Shown piece after piece: positions 1 through 11,500 of a DNA stretch of 33,338 nucleotides. Origin of the DNA: Conoideocrella luteorostrata (lineage: Eukaryota > Ascomycota > Sordariomycetes > Hypocreales > Clavicipitaceae); contig JASWJB010000402.1 of assembly GCA_032433595.1 (NCBI GenBank), forward strand, positions 1 through 33,338, given 5' to 3'. Under the pieces are notes generated by a model that saw nothing but the letters and a program-made list of their open reading frames with translations, was not told where the DNA came from and did not search any database. The translations under genes and the position numbers were made by a program. Every line of letters begins with the position of its first letter. Within the stretch, counting starts at the first letter, position 1.

Positions 1-209
1 TTTTTATACTTTAATTAACTAATATGGACGGGTCTGGGCTTCAATGCACAAATTTATGACCCGTTCGCGTTTGAGAAGTCAGATTGAAAAGTCAGACCAA
101 TATCACATCGCAAGTGATTTTTAATCACGAGTATACTCTTCTCTCCAAAAGTAGAAGGGCCCAATAACCTTTTTAAACTGCAGTCAGCATGTAGATAATA
201 CCATGACCG

Positions 210-767
210 TACGGAGTAAAATGAACTGATTTGTGATAGTTTGTACTCCGTATTGGATGGAGCAATTTTCATTGAACGCGACCTGCAGGGTAGGGTACGG
301 AGCACGCCGTAAAATGTGAAGCCCCCGTCGTATACACGGAGTAAGTACGGAGTAGTTACGGAGTAGTGAGATGCCAAATATATCCCCCCTTGTCCAAGAA
401 TGGTCGGGTCAGGCATGGATGAGCTGGCAGCCCAGCTCGTATTGCCAGGACAACGACCTTGGCGCGACCATATTTCACCACCAGGTACGTACTAACTGTC
501 GATGAATGGCTATAACGAATCAGTGACGAAACACAATGGGAAAGTGACAGAATAATCGAGTCCATTACGGCCCTTTGAGGGACAAGATTTGGGCGTAAGG
601 ATGGCAAAGGGGTTCAATATGTCTCACACGGTGCCTTTTCGGGTGGCATGCGAGCCTGACAGATGCCGTGCTACCGCATATACTCCGTACGATGCGAAGA
701 CTGCTAAGAAGCCCGACACGGTACTCCATACAATATACGGAGTAGTAAAGAGCATATTTACTCCGTA
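210..767. repeat. Cluster of seven TACGGAGTA/TACTCCGTA nonamers
   Basis: Exact copies occupy 210-218, 244-252, 346-354, 357-365, 681-689, 736-744 and 759-767, in both orientations. Near copies lie at 296-304 and 336-343. This is the densest group of the motif in the window and lies in the gene-poor left end. Confidence 0.9.
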
Positions 768-1267
768 CATCCACCCCAGCTCCTCTTGGCCTAATTCAGA
801 GTCAACTGAAGTCGAATACTGGATGGCAGCTCTTTGGGAGGTAGTCGCGCGGGACCTTGCATTTCCGCAGCCACTTGCCCCGTTGAGCTCTTTAGCGCCA
901 GTCCCGCAAGCTCCTTCCAACTTTCCAGGCTTTCCGGCCCCACTTTTGCTTCGCCAAGTCCCAGTAAGGCGGCCGAGACGTCACTCGTTAGTTGGAGGCT
1001 GCGTCGCCTAGTCAACCTAAGTAAATAGAAAAGAACGTGGCTGGGCCAACCACGGTGCCAGTCTCGCACGCAAAACCCACGCAACGGCCCAACGCCTCGA
1101 AATCCAGATGGTTGGTATGCTGTACTTTGCTGAGTTTGTGACACCTTATTCAACGCTACCATTTCCCAGCCATCACTTTTTTGACCAAAGAACGAGAGCC
1201 TTCGAAGAGTTCCACCATCCCAGACCGAGATCGATTCTTATTGTCGAGCGGCAGCAAAGGGCGGATA

Positions 1268-1292
1268 CTTTTCTTTCCTTTTCCTCTCTTCT
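1268..1292 (+). promoter_or_regulatory. Pyrimidine tract, probable core promoter of the Fig1 gene
   Basis: A 25-base run made only of C and T lies about 580 bases before the ATG at 1873. CT-rich tracts often sit just upstream of transcription starts in filamentous fungi (general knowledge). If this one does, the Fig1 mRNA has a long leader of about half a kilobase. This is inference from composition and position; no TATA box is evident. Confidence 0.3.
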
Positions 1293-1872
1293 ACATTCCT
1301 CTGCTTAAGTTCTGATCCGCTCTAGAATCACTAACTACTCATTCTTGTTTCTACTCACGTTGCAGTGTTCAATATCCGAAGATAATCTCACGGTTGCATT
1401 CCAGGTACCTCTTGATGCCCCACGCCCACGTTTCGGTTTCGACAGAATCCCATCCTTATTCCCGTCAACCGGATCGAAGAACAGAACCTGTGCATTCCTG
1501 ACCGGTACCGCATTCCTGATCGCAACTCTTGGTCGGCGTGAAGTAGCAGTTTAGCACAAAGGAGACAGCCCCCACAGACGAGCCGTCCCGAGACCGCAGC
1601 GTCAAAACCGGAGAATTCGAGAACAGCACGGATATCAAGATCTAGGGAACGTCAGCTGCGACATACTAGGAGCAGTGCCTTGTGTCTTTGACGTCAAGAC
1701 CAAGCTTGTCCGTGGCTTGAGATACGGCGAAGCCCTTTACGTTTCGCGCTGCGGGCGCCTTCCAACCCGAACGTCGCACAGATAGGCGCCGACGGTGGGG
1801 GTCAGGCAGCCTTCCGAAGCCTGTGCAGATATCTTCACCCACGAGGGACATTATTGTCTTCACCCCTAGTAC

Positions 1873-2774
1873 ATGGCGGGCGGTAGCAGTAGCCGCTCTT
1901 CAGGTCGCAACATGCCGCGATTCCAACTAGGGTGGCAACGGTTCATACCGTTTCTAGGCTATCATCATGTCTTGATGATTCTGATAGCGGTTGCCATAAT
2001 TCTACTCTCACTACTGTTGGCCGGCTGCTCATCATCATCTCCTCTCATTCCTGACATCTTCCTTCTCTCGCTCTATTATGAAAAATACCAGCCAGTCCCC
2101 GATACCGCGCAAGTCGACTATAACGGTTATACTGCCATCGCCAACATCGCCGGTGGCGCTAGTCTTCAAGCCCGAGTTGGTTATTTCGGTATCTGTGTCA
2201 ATCCGGACGGAGGTTCGTGGCTTTGCAGCAATAACGCAACAGCTTTAGCGAAGGAAGTCTCTGTCGACCAGGACCCCCTCAACCTGATCTGGTTGGCGGG
2301 CCAGTTCAAAGACATGATTGTTTTCCCCTATTTGATGTAAGTTCCATCACCCGGGCTTCGACCTAAGTAGACTTGATCCGTGACTTACGCTTTCCTAGCA
2401 TCATCGCCATTATTTTTGCCTTCATCTGTTTGCTTCTTCTGGCTACCTTCCCAGGCTGGCACGAGGAGGAAGACTCCGAGGGTTCTGAGCGCGAGGTCAA
2501 ACCATTCCCCTCCCGAGCCGTATCACAAGTCGCACTCGCCATCATCTTCATATCGTCCATCTTCGTCCTCGTCTCTGTCTTATGGCAACACACTGCGTCG
2601 GTTGCCGCTTCTGTAATAGCCCAAGACTTTGGTAACGGTTCCGTCAAGAGTGGCGTGGGTACCAGTGCCATGGTCATGGGTTGGTTTTCGTTCACACTGC
2701 TTATCATCGTCACAATCGGCCTACTCGTTATGATACTGAGTATACGCGTGTTAGGGCAAATGATGCGAGACTAA
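1873..2774 (+). CDS. fig1: Fig1-type Ca2+ regulator / membrane fusion protein
   Basis: Two exons, 1873-2336 and 2399-2774, flank a 62-nt intron (donor GTAAGT at 2337, acceptor CTAG ending 2398) and give 279 residues. The family signature GYFGIC followed by a second cysteine is present, with Cys108 and Cys118. Four hydrophobic segments can be seen: about residues 33-52, 155-172, 198-218 and 240-268. The signature lies in the long loop after the first segment, the Fig1 topology. In yeast and filamentous fungi Fig1 is a plasma membrane protein of the low-affinity calcium uptake system and acts in mating-cell fusion, and in some species in hyphal growth and fruiting (family knowledge). The start at 1873 was chosen as the first in-frame ATG; a second ATG lies 13 codons on. 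The intron falls just where the second membrane segment begins. Confidence 0.9.
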
Positions 2775-3637
2775 GCAGTATGAGTCTTCCCGTTTGCGGC
2801 ACGACACAGACCAAGCCTTTATTTTTCCCAAGATGTACATGTGACGAGCATAAGATTCCCCAATAAGCCAGATGATGGACATTTGGTATATAGACGATGG
2901 GTTAAGATTTGCATCAGCATTGGAGTTACAAGGGCGTCGTTTTATACAGCACACTTCTTTACCGACTTGACGAAAATATATATTACCCTCTCTATGGTGA
3001 TCAACAAAATGGGTCATATTCTAATACCATTTGCGGATATGCCATATACACACTGCGACCCCGTGCTCTGACTTCTTTGCGATTTGGATTTCAGCTTGTT
3101 TTTGGCCGGCTTTGCTTTTGAAATTGGCACGACTCCAGGAGACGAGAATCGGGCAGAGAGTGCGAATATCTCACAAACATGTAGTGAACAATGGAATCAT
3201 GTAAAATACGGACGACGACAAGGAAAGGGATCGAAATCGATTAGGAAACGAATAGCTACTCAAAAGAATGGAATGTCAGTGGCGAACGATCTGCCACTAA
3301 AGTCAAGTTTGTGATGCGTCTACCAACGATTGTAGTGATATAGAAGACATGTGCGTAACCAATTTGTCGCTCGATTCGTCATGCTCAAGTATTTACCTCG
3401 CCTCGATTACATTCATGAATTCACAGTGTTGGTTTGCTGCCTGGAAGATACTTCAAACGAAAAACAAGACCTGTATTTGGGCCTGACTGTTCCCACAACC
3501 AAACGCCAATAATGCCTGCTCTGTGCACACTATTTGTGCGCACAACTATATATGTACATGCTCTCTCCCCAACTTGAATAATACTAGGTACAAGAAAGCA
3601 AAAAAAGGTATTACGTCAACACAGCACAGAAAACATC
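2775..3637. other. Convergent intergenic region (Fig1 / GH47)
   Basis: These 863 bases lie between the stop of the Fig1 gene on the plus strand and the stop of the mannosidase gene on the minus strand, so they should hold both 3' untranslated regions. The sequence is fairly AT-rich, with no family-recognisable open frame and no exact copy of the dispersed nonamer. I see no RNA gene. Confidence 0.6.
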
Positions 3638-5012
3638 CTACAACTTGAAAGGATGGGCTTCAGTATTGAGCACCCATTCATCCAAGCTGATCACATCAGG
3701 CGCCGAAAATAGCAAATAATAATACTTCAGCGTTTCGGCCAGCCAGAAACTTTCCATCTCGTTAAGCAGGCCACTCTCCTTGGAGAGCACATTGTAAATC
3801 GCACTATTGGCCGAGGGGGCCCGCGTGGCATTCATAGTCGCTTCAAACATTGTCCAGCCCTTTTCCATCCAGCTCGGGTCACCAGTAATACGATACATGT
3901 ACCATACTGATTCGATGGCTTCGGGTCTACGCATGAAAATTAGCATCCTCACATTTCCAAGAAGAATAGGACATACAGACATACCGGAGAATGTACTTTG
4001 TTGATGATACGGAGCTGTATCCTGGAGGGATTCCACTCTTGATTTTGTCTTGCACGTATTCTTTGTGAGTGAGTGGCCTTGAGGACCATCTGGAACGAGT
4101 GGGACGATATTCAGGAACGGATTGTGCGGTGGGGCGTGAACCAGGCTCTTCCTTCAAAACGGGTATTTGAATGTTGGTTCCGGTTGGTGGTGTCTCTTTC
4201 GTTGACAGATGGCTATAGCCGTCGTCCGTTGCCTTATTGACTTGCACATCTTGCTGTTTGTTGTTGGTGTCGCGGGAAGGAGTTCGCTCAGGGGCCACAT
4301 CGGGAAGAACGGCCCTCTTGTTTAGCAGAGCAGCCGTTTCTGGAACAAGGGCAGAAGACGAGGATGATGAGTCACTGTCATGTTCGCCCCCGAGGGCTTC
4401 GTTGACATCTTGACCCGTCTCAAGGCCATCAAATTTGTCTCTGTTTGCCATCTCTGCCTTCTGAAGCTCTGCCTCTTCCCTGTTTAGCCGTTCTCGTTCT
4501 GCCTCGCTCTTCTCCCAAGCAAGGACCTGCTGATCGCGTGTGTCATAAAGCGGATCGAGTACCTGCCACCACAACGATTCATTGTAACTGCACTTTTCGA
4601 AGGTGGGACAGGGGACGACAAGTCCATTTTCAGGCATGATTCCGGTCGCAGTAGATTGATAGGCCCAGACACAGCCGTTGGTAAGCTTTTCGGCGTATTT
4701 CAGGTCCTTCTCTCTGTCAAACAGCTTCCCACCCAGAGCGTACATTCCACCGATGAAACATGTCAAGTGGGTCACTTCGTAATCAACTTGGGGAAGGATG
4801 TCTTCAGACTGGCTCACACCAACCTTGGCAGGGAAGACAATGTCCCAGTCACCGGGAACCATAGGTCGAAACAAGAGGTTTTTGTTGATGCTATCGATGG
4901 TGTCCACATACAGCTTTTGGTATTTTGCCTCTCTGCCGCCGAGTAGCAGATATTCCTAGTTCGGATCGGTGTCAGACGCTGCGCCAGAAGTTGAACTGCA
5001 AATATACATACA

Positions 5013-5045
<33 letters not shown>

Positions 5046-6698
5046 GAATACACTTACTTTGCCAAAGTATTCGTACGCTGAATCTTGTCCACCGCCCATA
5101 TGATAATTCTGGAGGCCATAACCGCCGGGCACAAAACCTTGGGGAACACAGTCCCATTCCGCATCGGTACCATCCGCACCGAGCGGGACTTGGGACTTTC
5201 TCCGAGGTTTGTAACTACGTCCTTGACCAGCCACAAGCGCGGTGTCGATCTCCTCTTGGTTGGATGGAGTCGATGCTCGTCGTTCCAGCCGCTTGTCATC
5301 GCTGATTCCGGGAGTGCTGTCACTTTTTTTGTACCCTTCTGGCTCTGGTAAAACACCTGCCTTATCTACTTGTTCCTTTGCAGCCTTGCTCATGTACTTT
5401 CGCTCATTGGTAGCAGTTGCATTACAACCTGATATATCCAAGTTTTCGGGAAATAGCCCGGGCATTAGTGTACCCTGCTTTTGCATATCGACCAGACCAT
5501 TAGTGATGCGATCGACGGCATCGTAATATTTATGTTGACCCGTTGCCTGAGCTAGACGAGTGAATTCCATCGACAAGGTTGCCAGCTCCGCCATGCCCGC
5601 CCGGCTAGCCCGCCGAGGTTGCGATGTATACTCCGGTCTCCACTGGTAATATAACAAAGGCATCCTGTTCGGCGTGTCGAAAATACCCATCAAGATCTCG
5701 GCCAACTCAACGGCCTTGTCCAACAGGAATGAGTAGCCTCCTGATGCACCACCACTGACATCGTAGGCTGCTATTAACCCCCCAAGATATCGAATGGTGG
5801 TTTCGAAGACAGGAATTTCTAAACGGTTTGTGTAAGTGAAATCGATGTTCTTCGCCGCTTTGGCTGCTTCGTCAAACTCGTCTCTTAAACCAGCAATCCA
5901 CAGCGTGTCGAGGGAGTCAACCAATGTGGCAGCCCACCCACAGAAAGGATCACGAGAGAGATTGGTTACTGGAGACAACTCATCATGCATCCATGCATAC
6001 TTTCTATAACCCGCCCAAGAGCGTTGTATCTCCTCCTTCACCGCTGCCTGCCTCTGCAGACGCTTCTTCTTGGGTCCTTCGGGTTCGGTAGAGAATACAT
6101 GCTGAATTCTCGGAATTTTCTTTGCCGTACCAGTAGGGAGAGTGATGATGGACTCCTTGGGCAATGGAAAGCGTTCCTTGGGCTTCTTCCAGTGCACCTT
6201 GGTAGGAGCCGCACGCAGCGATGTTGTGGAGTCACTTGTCGGTTTCTGGAGGGGGATCTCTTCTTCGTGATCGTAGAGCCTGCCAGTATCAGGGTTCAGT
6301 GTTGAACCCAATTCCGGAATACCACCAACAGTTTCATGTTCTAGAGAATCGTGACCGGTTGAGGCTTCTTTACTAGCTTCATTACTAGCTTCGCTGTCAC
6401 CGTTGCCTGGTTGAGTCACGGGTTTCTGAGCACCGGCGGTCTTTTCATCTTTGACTTTCTGAGCAATATGATAAGGTTTCGGTTCCTCAATGTCGTAACC
6501 CTTGGATTGAGTCTTTTCCCTTGAGGGAGAAGGCGGCTTATCGTAGCTTGGCACAGGTGCAGTACGAAGCCGTTCCGGATCTCCTCCGATGGCAGACCTA
6601 GGCTGTTGCTCTTCCCAAGAATTTTGCAAGACACGATAGAGAAGGATGACGATGACCACAGCAGAGACTGTGAACAGCCTGTATCGCCTTCTCGGCAT
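3638..6698 (-). CDS. GH47 alpha-1,2-mannosidase, type II membrane protein with a large insertion
   Basis: Three exons, 6698-5058, 4955-3985 and 3926-3638, give 966 residues. Intron 1 is 4956-5057 (102 nt) and intron 2 is 3927-3984 (58 nt). Residues about 8-22 form a signal anchor after a basic MPRRR start, followed by a low-complexity stalk to about 220. The GH47 domain follows, with the family blocks [51 protein letters not shown] and ILRPEAIES, and the C-terminal TEAHP that binds calcium through Thr959. The three catalytic acids match Glu299, Asp539 and Glu873. GH47 enzymes trim alpha-1,2-mannose from N-glycans in the ER or Golgi. Between the core blocks, about residues 690-835, lies a charged, Ser-rich insertion with a likely coiled coil, which makes the protein much longer than the roughly 500-600 residues usual for the family. 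An ER quality-control role (Mns1- or Mnl2-like) is possible but not decided by sequence alone. Confidence 0.92.
5013..5043. repeat. T12A19 homopolymer pair inside GH47 intron 1
   Basis: Twelve T are followed directly by nineteen A on the plus strand (5013-5024 and 5025-5043). In the pre-mRNA this reads U19A12, a self-complementary run that could fold back. It accounts for the unusual length of this intron compared with the gene's other intron. Confidence 0.95.
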
Positions 6699-8582
6699 GC
6701 TGGCGAACGAAGACGGGGGCCAATTCGGCGACCCGAATGGTCGACTGAGATTTGGGGGGGGGGGGGGAGCACGGGGTCCCGTGTGACAAAAGCGAGCGGC
6801 GCCGAGCAGTAATTAGATCGGTCGCATTACTGGGATTGTATCGCAAGCATGGAACATCAATCGACACGGCGCGAATCGGGGCGCGGTACGGAGTATAAAT
6901 AATGCAATATAGATGCGAGGAAAAGGAGCAGAGAGTTTGCAGGACAGCCCGCCGTGGTGAAGCTGGGCCGTTCTCGACATAAGAGGATGGCAATGGGCTA
7001 TCCTCGACGGGCGACCCAGGAGCAATTGTGGGGGGAGGCGGGAGTAGCGCAGTGTACGGAGTAGCCTGGTGCGGCGTTGAAGAAGGGTGAAGAAAAAAGG
7101 AATGACTGAAACTAACGATGCGTCAAACTGTGGTCGACCACTGCCGTAACAATGCTATGAGCTGAGCTGAGCAAAATGCAAAGAGCGAAATACAAAACGC
7201 AAAACTAGATTGTTTTGATAAAGTTGGCCCTGTTCGTAAGAGTGATGAACGAAGAAGATGCACGCAGCAGAGGAAACGCGGGGAGTAGTGTTGCTTGTGA
7301 ACAATTCCAAGCGGGCAAGAGGCATGGTGAGCTGTAAGGCGCCGGCTTGCGCTACGGCAGCCAGGAAGTTGTGATGTGCGCTCAGAGTGTGCGGGCAGCA
7401 CGGAGTACGCAGCACAGATCCTAGACGCCCGGAAGTCCTCCCCTGCTTGTCCCTCTTCTCCCACCGGACACCGGACTCATGACCCTTGCAAACAGTTCAC
7501 ACCTCCCCCACCTTTCCCCATTACTCCGTATGTACTAGCTACACACAACATCCTGTATAATATCAGAGAGTGTCGGGTCGGTGGCTACAATTGTTCGCGG
7601 CCAAGGAGCGTTGGCCCGAGAATTTAATGATATAGTACATAGTAATTACGTCACCACACAATGAGCTTAGCCCATGCGCTCCTTTACATGCCAGAACCAT
7701 GTACGCTTGCTCTTTGGATGGAGGGTGCACCATACTGACGACACCCTCAGACGCCTCTGCTCAGTCACCCTTCAAGCCAGACCCCACGGCACGTGAGGCA
7801 TGGCCACGAGCATTTCAGCCCAAAACTCCCCTGGTCGAGAACCTGGTCCGGACCCTTCCATCCCATACTCCGTATTCATCACCCAACTCCACCCACGCAT
7901 GAACGTACTAGTACATACTACGGAGTACAGAGAGCGGAGCATCGCACGTAGATAATAACTACCTTGACTATCTTGGCAGAACTGGCATGAAACTCACGTG
8001 TATCATCCTGGGCAGCCTAGCGCGTTCCGTAGTTCTTGCCCGCAAACTAACTAACTACCAGCTGACTTGAATTCAATACCTGGGCTCTCTTGCTCCACCG
8101 GTTGATGGTAAAAAGCTCGGCGTCCTCCCTCATCCCGGCCCCGCTCTATTAACTTCTGTGGAGCTAACCCTAAATTACCCGCTGCTATCAAGTTTGGACG
8201 CTCAGAGGTTCCGAGGACAAGCTCAATTGCTACTCATTTGACATGTGCGAAATTTTGAACACTGTCATCAGGCGCTTCAAGTTATTGCTGGTAGTTCTTG
8301 AGAACCAATATCGTTATTGATATTATTTAATTAGTTTTTGTATGTCATATCGTCGTATCACTTTGTATCCAGCACAATCCATCTGAACGCCGAATCCTAA
8401 TCCCAGCCCTCTCACCCTACCGAAATACAGGGTCAAGACCACTTCTGGGCTCCTGACCGTCTTCTCCTCCCTTCTCGGTGGGCTGTTACACAAATACTTT
8501 TCACAGCATCTCACGACACTCCAATTATCCAAGAGTCAAGAGAGGGATTTAACAACTACTCGCCCATTGCCAACGCACCAAA
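6699..8582. other. Intergenic region between the GH47 and MAPKKK genes
   Basis: These 1.9 kb should hold the mannosidase promoter and the 3' end of the MAPKKK transcript. Open frames are short and lack recognisable motifs. Five exact copies of the nonamer TACGGAGTA/TACTCCGTA lie here (starts 6887, 7055, 7522, 7866, 7919), plus a near copy at 7399. The 6887 copy runs into TATAAATAA on the plus strand, but no plus-strand gene follows it. I see no tRNA or other RNA gene. Confidence 0.55.
6754..6767. repeat. G14 homopolymer in the GH47 upstream region
   Basis: An uninterrupted run of fourteen G on the plus strand (C on the sense strand of the mannosidase gene) begins 56 bases upstream of its ATG. 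It probably lies in the 5' leader or core promoter. Such runs are length-unstable and prone to sequencing error. Confidence 0.9.
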
Positions 8583-11500
8583 CTATGTAGGCTTGTACGC
8601 ATCCTTAATCTTGGTGTACAGCTCTGTATCGTAAAAGTTGTAGTTCGGGTCGAGTTCGCAGAACGGATGTTGCGAGAGAAGTACATCGGCTGTTGGACGG
8701 TCAAACGGATTACTGTGCGGCAACATTAGTAACGAGGATACGCAAAAATAACAGACTCTGAAGTCATCATCACATCAAGTTCACTTACACTTGGAAGCAG
8801 TCCATCATAAATGCCACGGCGAGCGGCCCGATGGTCTCTTGTATATCCTCTGGAATTGGGGGCGTCTCTCCGTTTGCAATCTTGTAGATGGCCCCAACAG
8901 CCTCTTCCTTGCTCCACGGTCTACGACCGGCAAACATTTCCAACACCACACAGCCGAGACTCCAGATGTCCACCTTGGCACTGTAACCTTCTCCCTGAGA
9001 TCGAATTACTTCTGGTGCCATCCAAAAGACCGAACCCTGCATCGAGTTGGTCTTGTCGTTGCCGTAAATGTTGTCCGTCTTCTTTGAAATACCAAAGTCG
9101 CTGATTTTACAAGTCCCATCCAGATCCAGTAGAATATTGTCCGCTTTCAAGTCTCTGTGTAGAATACCTTCACGATGCAGATAAGCTAAGCCCGACAATG
9201 TTTGACGTGTAAGAGACGAGACAACGGATTCTTCGAATTTGCCGTGCTTCCGCAGACATGATCCGATGCTGCCACCAGAAATATACTCCAGGAAGATGCT
9301 GATGCTGGTCTCCTTGCGTTCACAACCCAAGTACTGCACAATGTTGTCATGGTCCAAATGCTGCATCGTGTCGATTTCCTGGTCCAGCGCAGTAACCATT
9401 TCCTGCATTTTAGCCTTGTCTCCCCCAGCGGCCTTGGCGTTGACTTCAACTTCCTTGACAGCCAAGAATTCACCAGTAGTGGCATTCATACCTAAATAAA
9501 CGCGACCATAGGTGCCCTTGCCGATCAGCTGACCCTTGAACCATCTAAAAGTGGTTTGCCTTTTGGGGATGGTATCTTGAGGAATGTCTGGCAACATCAC
9601 GCTGCCGCGCTGATCCGGTCGAATTTGTACGATGTTGGCGTTGAACATCTTCGTGCTTTTCCGGCGCATTAGATTAGCTTGGGACTTGCTATCTGCCGGC
9701 TGCGAAATGCTTGTAAATCGCTTGTTTGCTTCGTGCGCTCCTCTGGCGACTTCACGGATGGATTTCATCCGGCCCAATCCACCAGACCGCCGCATACTTC
9801 TTTGCACGACGGCGTGACTCGATGCTGGCCGTTCTGTAGCCTTCAAGGTGGACTCGTCGGAGCCTAGTGTGTCGCCATCATTGTACAAGGACGGCTGTCT
9901 CGAGGGCGGTATTGCCGCAGGTATATTGCTTGGTGCTGACCCAAAGCTAGCTGCTGAATTAGACCTGTTTCGGGGGTCATCCAAAACTCCTGTTGGCAAG
10001 GGCGGCACTTCCCCGCCTGCGTTGTCCTCGAGCACGGGCTCGTCGAGATCGAGGTTAGGAAAGAAGTCATCTAGATTGTTGAGCAAGTCATCGGTGGGAG
10101 GCCTATTGGCCCATACATCTTTTTCAATAAATGATTTTCTGCGGTTAATTTGGCTCTCCTTGTCTTCAGAGTCCCAGGCATCAGTACCTGGTGTCGCAGG
10201 AGTTCTACGTGTTTTTGCGCCACCATCAGTACTGCTTTCCGTAGTAGCGATGCTGGTATGCGATTGAGGAGACTGGAAGGATACTGATAGCGTTTTACTC
10301 TTTCGTGTCGTATTCAAAGTCAGATGGGGTCGTTTGTCTGCACTCGGCTGCTCAAGTGATGAAGCTTTACTGCTAACGCCTTTACCCTTGTTTCTGCCGG
10401 CCAGAGGAATGGCAAACAGGCCGTCGTCAGAATCATCATCGCTGTCGTCACGCACAGTGGTAAGCTTGGCCGCTCGTGAAGGTGGCTGGGTAGATGACGA
10501 CTTCGAAAAGTGAACGTCCGTGTCTTTCAAGTTCGGGTCAGAGTCTTGAGACTGTCGCTTGGAGGGAAAGTCGGCAAAACCCTTCGTCTTAGAATGGGAA
10601 GAGCTAGGACTGATGTCGCCCGGCGACACAGGTCTCGGCACTGCGTTGATGTTCTTAGCATTTGTCCTAGAACCCACTGTTGGGGGTACTAGCACCGGCG
10701 TGCCGCCAGGAGAGTAGTCAGGCACAACAAATGGAAGGTTCCCTGGGCTCCAAGTTACACCCCCAGGAGATCCGTTCGCTGGCTTTGCACTAACTCTCAT
10801 ATGGGTGGTAGCCTGACCATAGTTCACGCTGGACAATGCCTTCTTACCTGGCTGTTGCTGCTGTGAATTGCCACTGGAGACTGAAGAAGCGGATGATGGA
10901 GCAATACGACTAGGAGCGGTAGCCTTAGGGCCATTAGCGCTTGATTGACCAACCGCTCCCATATACCTGCCCATGCCTGCAAGAGCGGCACCAATTCCGC
11001 CGTCGGCGGTCGTGGATTGGGTTGCGAACGTTGCCTTTCGTTGACCCTCTAGGGCATCCGCATCGCTGCTGGTGGTCAAGGTTGGGTGTCTGGGCGAAGG
11101 GAAACCATCCATACTGCCGCTTGAATTCCTCAGGCTGTGGCCTGTCCGCCTGCTCAACGAGTTGGCTTTGATTAATGTCGCAGACGGATCATTTGGCGGT
11201 GCCGGGGGTCGTCTGTGTGGAAATAGCTGATCTGGTTTCTTGTCCTCAAAGGGGGAATTTCGAGGTTGGTCAAAGTTTACATTTCGGCCTTGAATGCCAA
11301 ATCCGGCCGCCGCTGGCGATGTTGGACTTGGTTTCTTGGTCGCTTCCCTTCGCTTGGCGAGATATGCCTGCTGCTTCCTCTCGATCTCCGCCCTGTATTC
11401 GCTGGCCTCCTTGGCTAACGCCTTTTCGTCAATTCTGTCGCCTAGCTGGTTGACTCTTGATTCCGGCGGCGATGAGCTTGATCGCTGCCTGTTGCGATTA

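Larger units (their letters stand above)
1..1872. other. Gene-poor region upstream of the Fig1 gene
   Basis: I see no convincing coding gene here. Open frames are short, overlap on both strands and show no family motif. The left 770 bases hold seven exact copies of the nonamer TACGGAGTA or its complement TACTCCGTA (starts 210, 244, 346, 357, 681, 736, 759), plus degenerate copies at 296 and 336. The right part, from about 1100, probably contains the promoter and 5' leader of the Fig1 gene, marked by a pyrimidine tract at 1268-1292. A short or fast-evolving gene cannot be excluded without transcript data. Confidence 0.6.

Noticed and set aside
589..1011. 140-codon plus-strand open frame in the left gene-poor region
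   Set aside because: It contains copies of the dispersed nonamer, has overlapping frames of similar length on the opposite strand, a low-complexity composition and no recognisable domain. It is likely chance.
7123..7627. Overlapping open frames of 83-113 codons between the mannosidase and MAPKKK genes
   Set aside because: No motif, no plausible splice partners, frames on both strands, and dispersed nonamers within.
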